The notes beneath the pieces are model-generated. The model was not told the DNA's origin, searched no databases, and was given only the letters and a program-made list of their open reading frames with translations. Of a stretch of 19,525 nt of DNA, positions 14,464 through 19,525 are shown piece after piece. Numbering within the stretch: position 1 is the first letter of the stretch; each line of letters begins with the position of its first letter. The translations under genes and the position numbers were made by a program. The stretch is from Prevotellaceae bacterium (lineage in GTDB: Bacteria > Bacteroidota > Bacteroidia > Bacteroidales > UBA932): assembly GCA_031254635.1 (NCBI GenBank), contig JAIRUB010000060.1:1-19525 (forward strand). The letters run 5' to 3'.

Positions 14464-15660
14464 TTAATTCCCGCCTTGTATCTTACCCGCCATAGCCACA
14501 GCCAAGGCATCATAAGCGGCAGCCTTATCAGGGGTTAATTTTCCCTGCGCTTCTGCCACCGGCGCTACCAAGGGCAATTTCGATGCCTCGGCAAAGGCTT
14601 GCAGCGCTTTCGAGCCTGCGCCGTTCCAACTCGAAGAACCGAAAATTCCCAACTCTTTATTTTTGATGCTTATATGCAATAGTTCATTACAGAGTTGGCT
14701 CATCATCGGGTGCATCTCGCTATTATAAGCGCAACTACCCAAGATGAGTCCTTTATATTTCCAAATTTCGTTAATCAAAAACGATACGTGGGTCTTCGAT
14801 ACATCAAATACCCGAATATCGCGAACTCCTTGCTCTGCCAAGCGCCGTGCTACGTAGTCCGCCATCTGCTCGGTGTGCCCGTACATGGAGGCAAAGGCTA
14901 CCACCACGCCGGGGTCCGATTCATGACGACTCCACTTGTCGTACAAATTAATTACCTTCGATGATTCGCTGCGCCATATAGGTCCGTGGGTGGAGCAGAT
15001 GATACGCACAGGCGTTCCTTTCAATTTAGTCAGGGCTTTTTGCACCATGCCGGAATACTTGCCTACAATGTTGGAGTAGTAACGCCGCATTTCACTTTCA
15101 TAAAAATCGAAATTAATTTCGTCGTCAAAAATGCCGCCGTCGAGCGTTCCGAAAGAGCCAAAAGCATCGGCTGAAAAGAGGATTTGCTCAGTAGTATCGT
15201 AGGTTACCATAGTTTCGGGCCAATGCACCCAAGGCGTCAGTACAAACTGCAATTTGTGGTGCCCGAGGTCTAAAGTACCGCCATCGGTCACTTCTATTAA
15301 ATTGTCGGTAATACCGAAAAATCCCTCTAATATTTTAAAGGTTTTATTATTACCAACGATTTTCAACTCCGGGTAATAAGCAACTAAAGCTCCGAGCATA
15401 CCTGCGTGGTCGGGCTCCATGTGGTTAACCACCAAATAATCGAGCTTTCGTCCCTTGAGGTGGGCGGCGATACGCTCTATGTAATCGGCGGCAACCGTAC
15501 ATTCAATGGTATCAATCAAGGCTGTTTTTTCATCAACAATCAGGTAAGAATTGTAAGCCACTCCTTGCGGCAGGGGCCACATATTTTCAAACAAATGCTT
15601 GCGGCGGTCGTTAACGCCAAGGTAATATACCCTATCAGTAATCTTAATGGGAGAAATCAT
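14464..15660 (-). CDS. fprA: Flavodiiron protein (A-type flavoprotein, O2/NO reductase)
   Basis: A 398-residue cytoplasmic enzyme reducing oxygen to water and/or NO to nitrous oxide, a defence of anaerobes. The N-terminal metallo-beta-lactamase-like domain carries the diiron ligands: His80, Glu82, Asp84 and His85 in NHMEPDHAG, a further His in TPWVHWPETM, Asp in FSADAFGSFG and His in ICSTHGPIW. The C-terminal flavodoxin domain starts at about residue 253 with the FMN phosphate loop ASMYGHTEQMAD and contains LILGSCAYNSEMHP and FGSSSWNGAG. There is no rubredoxin extension, so a separate rubredoxin must supply electrons. The ATG at 15660 directly precedes the conserved ITDRVYYLGVND. The gene is intact, upstream of DUF4442 and divergent from the ATPase. 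No clear TAnnTTTG element is visible upstream. Confidence 0.93.
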   Translation of the reverse strand: MISPIKITDRVYYLGVNDRRKHLFENMWPLPQGVAYNSYLIVDEKTALIDTIECTVAADYIERIAAHLKGRKLDYLVVNHMEPDHAGMLGALVAYYPELKIVGNNKTFKILEGFFGITDNLIEVTDGGTLDLGHHKLQFVLTPWVHWPETMVTYDTTEQILFSADAFGSFGTLDGGIFDDEINFDFYESEMRRYYSNIVGKYSGMVQKALTKLKGTPVRIICSTHGPIWRSESSKVINLYDKWSRHESDPGVVVAFASMYGHTEQMADYVARRLAEQGVRDIRVFDVSKTHVSFLINEIWKYKGLILGSCAYNSEMHPMMSQLCNELLHISIKNKELGIFGSSSWNGAGSKALQAFAEASKLPLVAPVAEAQGKLTPDKAAAYDALAVAMAGKIQGGN

Positions 15661-15826
15661 ATATTTTTATTTATTTTTTAATCTACGAAGTTACGAATTT
15701 TTTAGGGAATTCACCTTAAAAATCAAAAACACATATAATAACTTAATATTCACTAAAATAAATAAATTTATATCAATAAAATTATATAAAATTGCACATT
15801 GAAAAGAGCATTTTTTTGAAAAAGTG

Positions 15827-15857
15827 TTGATTTTGTTGTGCAATTATTGTATCTTTG
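15827..15857 (+). promoter_or_regulatory. Promoter of the DUF4143 ATPase
   Basis: TTG at 15827-15829 and TATCTTTG at 15850-15857, spacing 20, with the ATG at 15880. The remainder of the gap 15661-15826 is very A/T-rich and shows no gene, no strong hairpin and no other promoter that I can support. Confidence 0.55.
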
Positions 15858-15879
15858 TAAAAAATAATTTCTTAGAAAA

Positions 15880-17049
15880 ATGAAAACACTTTACCAGAAA
15901 TTTGAAATACTTTTACAAAATACACCAACAGATTTTCAAAGATATCTATATAAGAAAGTAGCGTGGGAAAGTCGTATGGTTGGCATTATTGGTGCGCGTG
16001 GCGTGGGTAAAACCACAATGATTTTACAATATATTAAGCAAAATTTAAGCAACAAAAATACTTTGTATGTATCGGCAGACGATATGTATTTTGCTGAAAA
16101 TCGGCTTGCTGATTTGGCTGATGAGTTTTATAAAAATGCAGGAGAATATCTGTTTATTGATGAAATCCACAAATATGCCGATTGGTCGCGCGAATTGAAG
16201 AACATTTATGATTCATTTCCCACATTGAAGATTATTTTTACAGGTTCATCGGTGTTGGATATTATTAAAGGCTCTGCCGATTTAAGCCGCCGTGCTTTAA
16301 TCTACAAATTACAGGGATTTTCGTTCCGTGAGTATTTGAAGTTTTTTCATAATTTCGATACGGAAATTTTTACATTGCAACAGATTATCAATAATGAGGT
16401 AAAACTTGCAAAAATCAAGCACCCGCTACCACTATTTAACGACTATTTGAAACGCGGCTACTATCCCTTTGGGCTCGAAGACGAAATGAATTTACGCTTG
16501 GGGCAAATTATTGTGCAGACACTTGAAACGGACATTCCGCAATACGCTAATCTGAATGTGGGAACAAGTCGAAAATTGAAACGCCTGCTTGCCATTATTG
16601 CTGAAAGTGTACCGTTCAAACCGAATTTTACGAAAATAGCCGAAATGATTGATGTGAGCCGCAATTCATTGGACGATTATTTCTTGTTTATGGAGCAGGC
16701 GGGACTTATCAGTCAATTGCGTAACGAAACAAGCGGTATCCGCGGATTGGGAAAAGTTGATAAAATATACTTAGACAACACCAATATTATTTTCAATTTG
16801 GCAGGCGACAACTCAAATAGCGGCAATATTCGGGAAACTTTTTTCTTCAATCAGATGCGCGTAAATAATGCAGTAATATCTTCAAAAACGACTGACTTTG
16901 TTATTGGCAATTATAATTTTGAAGTGGGAGACAAAAACAAGCAGCAAAAGCAGATAAGAAAAGAAGGTAAGTCGTTTGTAGTAAAAGACGACATAGAATT
17001 TGGTTATCTCAATGTTATTCCGCTTTGGGCTTTTGGGTTAAATTATTAA
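15880..17049 (+). CDS. AAA_14/DUF4143 ATPase
   Basis: A 389-residue P-loop ATPase of the AAA_14 plus DUF4143 type. Walker A is GARGVGKTT (residues about 37-45), Walker B is YLFIDEIHKYADW, and FTGSSVLDI is the sensor-1 region. The following SRRALIYKLQGFSFREYLKF leads to DUF4143, with a winged-helix-like segment (FTKIAEMIDVSRNSLDDYF), LRGL-type IRGLGKVDKIYLDN and a C-terminal nuclease-like fold (DFVIGNYNFEVGDKNK) that ends normally. Such proteins occur in many copies in Bacteroidales and in archaea; their function is not established, although links to defence or mobile DNA have been suggested. It has its own promoter, is more A/T-rich than ligA, and its TAA overlaps the ligA stop by four bases. 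Confidence 0.88.
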   Translation: MKTLYQKFEILLQNTPTDFQRYLYKKVAWESRMVGIIGARGVGKTTMILQYIKQNLSNKNTLYVSADDMYFAENRLADLADEFYKNAGEYLFIDEIHKYADWSRELKNIYDSFPTLKIIFTGSSVLDIIKGSADLSRRALIYKLQGFSFREYLKFFHNFDTEIFTLQQIINNEVKLAKIKHPLPLFNDYLKRGYYPFGLEDEMNLRLGQIIVQTLETDIPQYANLNVGTSRKLKRLLAIIAESVPFKPNFTKIAEMIDVSRNSLDDYFLFMEQAGLISQLRNETSGIRGLGKVDKIYLDNTNIIFNLAGDNSNSGNIRETFFFNQMRVNNAVISSKTTDFVIGNYNFEVGDKNKQQKQIRKEGKSFVVKDDIEFGYLNVIPLWAFGLNY

Positions 17050-19034
17050 AACATTCGCATAAACTCATCTTCCCCAATAATCTTCACGCCTAATTTTTCG
17101 GCTTTTTGGAGTTTGGAGCCACCTTTATCACCTGCCAAAAGGTAGTGGGTGTTGGGCGAAACAGCGCTATTTACCGTGCCGCCGTGCTGCTCAATCAGCG
17201 CCTTAAAATCATCGCGCGGACGGCTGAGGCTGCCCGTAATCACAAAGGTCTTGCCCGACAAGGCGTCTGACAGTTGCTCCTTAGCCTCGGCTACCATCTG
17301 TACACCCGCCTGTCGCAAAGCCTCTACCAATTGGCGATTGCTCTCGTCGGCAAAATAAGCCATAACACTTTTTGCAATGCGCTCGCCCACCTCGTCAACA
17401 GCCAACAACTGCGCCTCCGTAGCGTTAGCCAAGGCATCAATGGACAGCAAGGCGTCGGCAATTTTCTTGGCGGTAGTCTCGCCAACGTAGCGAATGCCTA
17501 AGGCATACAGCACTTTTGCAAAAGGAATTTTTACCGACTCAGCTATACTTTTCACTAAATTCTCAGCCGATTTTTCGCCCCATTTGTCGAAATATTGCAA
17601 ATCTTCTTTTTTTAATTTGTACAGGTCGGCGGCATTTTTAATCAGACCTTTGTTGAACAAGAGTTCTACGGTGGCTTCTCCTGCCGTTATATTCATAGCC
17701 TTTCGACTTATAAAATGTTCTATCTTCCCTAAAATTTGCGGCGGACAATGCGCATCGTTCGGACAATAATGCTTTGCCTCTCCCTCGTCGCGTTTCAACT
17801 CCGCACCACATTCGGGGCAGTGGGTAATATAGCTGAAAGGCTCGCTGTTGGGCGGGCGTTGCACTATGTCCACGCCTACTACTTTCGGAATAATTTCACC
17901 GCCCTTTTCTACCAACACCTTATCGTGCAAACGAATGTCGAGTAAGGCGATTTGGTCGGCATTGTGCAGCGAGGCACGTTTAACGGTGGTGCCTGCCAAT
18001 TGCACTGCTTGCAGGTTAGCCACAGGGGTAATTGCCCCCGTGCGCCCAACTTGAAAATCTACCGACAACAATTCGGTTACCGCCTGCTCTGCCTTGAATT
18101 TAAAAGCCGTTGCCCATCGGGGCGATTTTGCCGTCATACCCAAGCGGCGTTGCTGTGCGTAAGAATTTACCTTGATAACCACGCCATCGGTGGCGTAGGG
18201 CAAGGTTTTCCGTGCATCTTCCCAATGGTGGATATAGTCAAAAATTTCATCTATATTTGTACATTTTTTATAATACTCCGACACCTGAAAACCCCATTGC
18301 TGTGCATATTTCAAGCTGTCGTAATGCGTTTCAAAGGGCAAATTTTCGCCCAATAAATGATAGAAAAAACAGTCCAAGCCACGAAAGGCAACCTCTTTGC
18401 TGTCTAAGAGTTTCAACGAGCCTGCCGCAGCATTGCGGGGATTGGCAAAGGGCTGTTCGTCATTTTTCTCACGCTCGCTGTTCAGCCTTTCAAAGGCTGC
18501 AAAAGGCATAAATATCTCGCCGCGAATTTCAAACTCACGAGGATAATCCTTGCCCTGCAATTGCAAGGGGATACTTTTGATGGTGCGCACATTCAGCGTA
18601 ACATCATCGCCACGCTCCCCATCGCCACGTGTAACTGCCTGATGCAAAATGCCGTCAATATATGTAAGACCGATAGCCGTACCATCGAATTTCAATTCAC
18701 ATACATATTCGGGCTCGCTATCTAAGGTTTTGCGCACACGATTGTCGAACTCACGCAGTTCTTCTACGGAGTAGGTATTGCCAAGCGACATCATCGGGTA
18801 CTTATGCGCCACTTGCACAAAAGCCTCCGTAATATCGCTGCCCACTCGTTGCGTAGGCGAATCGGACACCTGTAACGAGGGATATTTTTTTTCAATGGCA
18901 ATCAAATCCTGTAAGAGAATATCATATTCAAAGTCGCTGATAATCGGCTGATTCAGCGCATAATACTGATGATTATGTCTATTGATTTCCTCACGCAGTT
19001 GCGCAGCACGTTGTGTAGCTTCTTTTAAGTTCAT
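17046..19034 (-). CDS. ligA: NAD-dependent DNA ligase
   Basis: A 662-residue essential ligase sealing nicks during replication and repair with NAD as adenylate donor. Domains in order: Ia (NHQYYALNQPIISDFEYDIL, nicotinamide-binding Tyr/Asp), adenylation domain with nucleophile Lys115 in ELKFDGTAIGL, RGDGERGDDVTLNVRTI and FANPRNAAAGSLK, OB-fold (VQVGRTG-like FQVGRTGAITPVA), zinc finger with four Cys (CPECGAEL, then YCPNDAHC), helix-hairpin-helix repeats (LYALGIRYVGETTAKKIADA), and a C-terminal BRCT domain (GKTFVITGSLSRPRDDF). Length and all motifs are normal. The start ATG overlaps the upstream RhuM-like stop as ATGA. The stop is interlocked with that of the ATPase on the other strand. Confidence 0.97.
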   Translation of the reverse strand: MNLKEATQRAAQLREEINRHNHQYYALNQPIISDFEYDILLQDLIAIEKKYPSLQVSDSPTQRVGSDITEAFVQVAHKYPMMSLGNTYSVEELREFDNRVRKTLDSEPEYVCELKFDGTAIGLTYIDGILHQAVTRGDGERGDDVTLNVRTIKSIPLQLQGKDYPREFEIRGEIFMPFAAFERLNSEREKNDEQPFANPRNAAAGSLKLLDSKEVAFRGLDCFFYHLLGENLPFETHYDSLKYAQQWGFQVSEYYKKCTNIDEIFDYIHHWEDARKTLPYATDGVVIKVNSYAQQRRLGMTAKSPRWATAFKFKAEQAVTELLSVDFQVGRTGAITPVANLQAVQLAGTTVKRASLHNADQIALLDIRLHDKVLVEKGGEIIPKVVGVDIVQRPPNSEPFSYITHCPECGAELKRDEGEAKHYCPNDAHCPPQILGKIEHFISRKAMNITAGEATVELLFNKGLIKNAADLYKLKKEDLQYFDKWGEKSAENLVKSIAESVKIPFAKVLYALGIRYVGETTAKKIADALLSIDALANATEAQLLAVDEVGERIAKSVMAYFADESNRQLVEALRQAGVQMVAEAKEQLSDALSGKTFVITGSLSRPRDDFKALIEQHGGTVNSAVSPNTHYLLAGDKGGSKLQKAEKLGVKIIGEDEFMRMF

Positions 19035-19525
19035 AGGAACAAATCCTTCTCAATGTGTTTTATTGCTTTGTCGAAATCCGATTCAAAAAGGCGGTCTTGA
19101 ATGGGACGATATTTTTCAAATTCATTTTCTAAATAACCATTAACAATGCGCCCAAGTGATTCTAATTCGCTTCCTGTTAAATAATTTTTTGCTATTGATA
19201 CATCTGTTTTTACGATTTTCCCTTTCGGCGATTTTTCCCACGATATTAAGCCCATATTCTCTTTTGTGTGGTCGGCACGTTTATAAATCAATTCGGCGGA
19301 AGTGTGTTTGTGAACAGCGTAGTGCATTTTGTTTTGAATTTTTGCAAAAAACTCTTTTGTTATGGGCGATTCTGAATTATAATCCCTTGCCGTGGCATAA
19401 ATATCAGTAATTTTCTGATAAAAACGGCGTTCCGATAAACGAATTTCACGAATTTCCGATAAAAGTCGTTCAAAATAATCTTCGCCAAGAAATGTGCCGT
19501 TTTCCATTCGCTTTTTATCAATCAC
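19031..19525 (-). CDS. RhuM-family protein, C-terminal part (runs off right edge)
   Basis: The visible 164 residues match the C-terminal half of RhuM (virulence RhuM family) proteins: KKRMENGTFLGEDYFE, IREIRLSERRFYQKITDIYA, ITKEFFAKIQNKMHYAVH, ELIYKRADHTKENMGLISW and KTDVSIAKNYLTGSEL. The frame is open to the window edge and the GTG at 19525 is only a Val codon inside the gene, so the true start and the N-terminal DNA-binding-like half lie outside. RhuM proteins are widespread in gut bacteria, often on genomic islands; their molecular role is unknown. The TGA stop overlaps the ligA ATG by one base pair group (ATGA), so the two are translated from one message. This joins an accessory gene to an essential one. 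Confidence 0.85.
   Translation of the reverse strand: MIDKKRMENGTFLGEDYFERLLSEIREIRLSERRFYQKITDIYATARDYNSESPITKEFFAKIQNKMHYAVHKHTSAELIYKRADHTKENMGLISWEKSPKGKIVKTDVSIAKNYLTGSELESLGRIVNGYLENEFEKYRPIQDRLFESDFDKAIKHIEKDLFL

Noticed and set aside
1..19525. Full reassignment of TAG to an amino acid
   Set aside because: xseA and the precursor end with TAG at sensible places, and one of the three internal stops is TAA, which ends most intact genes here.

Overview
The window looks like chromosomal DNA of an anaerobic member of the Bacteroidota, most likely Bacteroidales. The evidence is an OMP_b-brl_3 type TonB-dependent receptor, a SASG-repeat DUF4097 protein, a flavodiiron protein, a UbiD-type decarboxylase, a Bacteroidota-style peptidase-ABC transporter, and several promoters with the Bacteroidota TAnnTTTG -7 element just upstream of genes. 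No tRNA, rRNA, CRISPR array or insertion sequence was found.

Left part, 1-2700 (+ strand): the C-terminal barrel of a TonB-dependent receptor, interrupted by an in-frame TAG at 103, followed by a secreted beta-helical DUF4097 protein. Middle, 2749-7220: a compact RiPP (ribosomally made, post-translationally modified peptide) locus. A divergently transcribed XRE regulator (+, frameshifted) faces a minus-strand unit consisting of an 81-residue double-glycine precursor with four Cys, a hairpin, a SPASM-type radical SAM maturase, and a C39-peptidase ABC exporter. The exporter gene is cut by a TAG at 4198-4200. The proposed pathway is that the radical SAM enzyme modifies the core peptide and the exporter cuts after Lys-Gly-Gly and secretes it. 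7348-8752 (+): exonuclease VII xseA (in-frame TAA at 7453) and xseB.

Right part: 8779-11076 (-) holds a sigma-54 response regulator, split by a -1 frame change at an A7 run that looks like a dnaX-type slippery site, and a cation diffusion facilitator. 11190-13920 (+) holds pyrF and a ubiD-family gene. The ubiD gene carries two in-frame repeat insertions and is flanked by related repeats on both sides. 13938-15660 (-) holds a hotdog DUF4442 gene and the flavodiiron protein. 15880-17049 (+) is an orphan AAA_14/DUF4143 ATPase whose stop codon interlocks with that of ligA. ligA and a RhuM-like gene (running off the right edge) form a minus-strand pair with a 4-base ATGA overlap.

The striking overall pattern is five coding lesions (three nonsense codons, two frameshifts) in the first 10.1 kb and none in the remaining 9.4 kb. 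The lesions may be true gene decay, assembly error, or in one or two cases recoding; each is listed separately so it can be tested. No gene-free stretch exceeds 300 bases; the longest gaps are 6601-6832 and 15661-15879.
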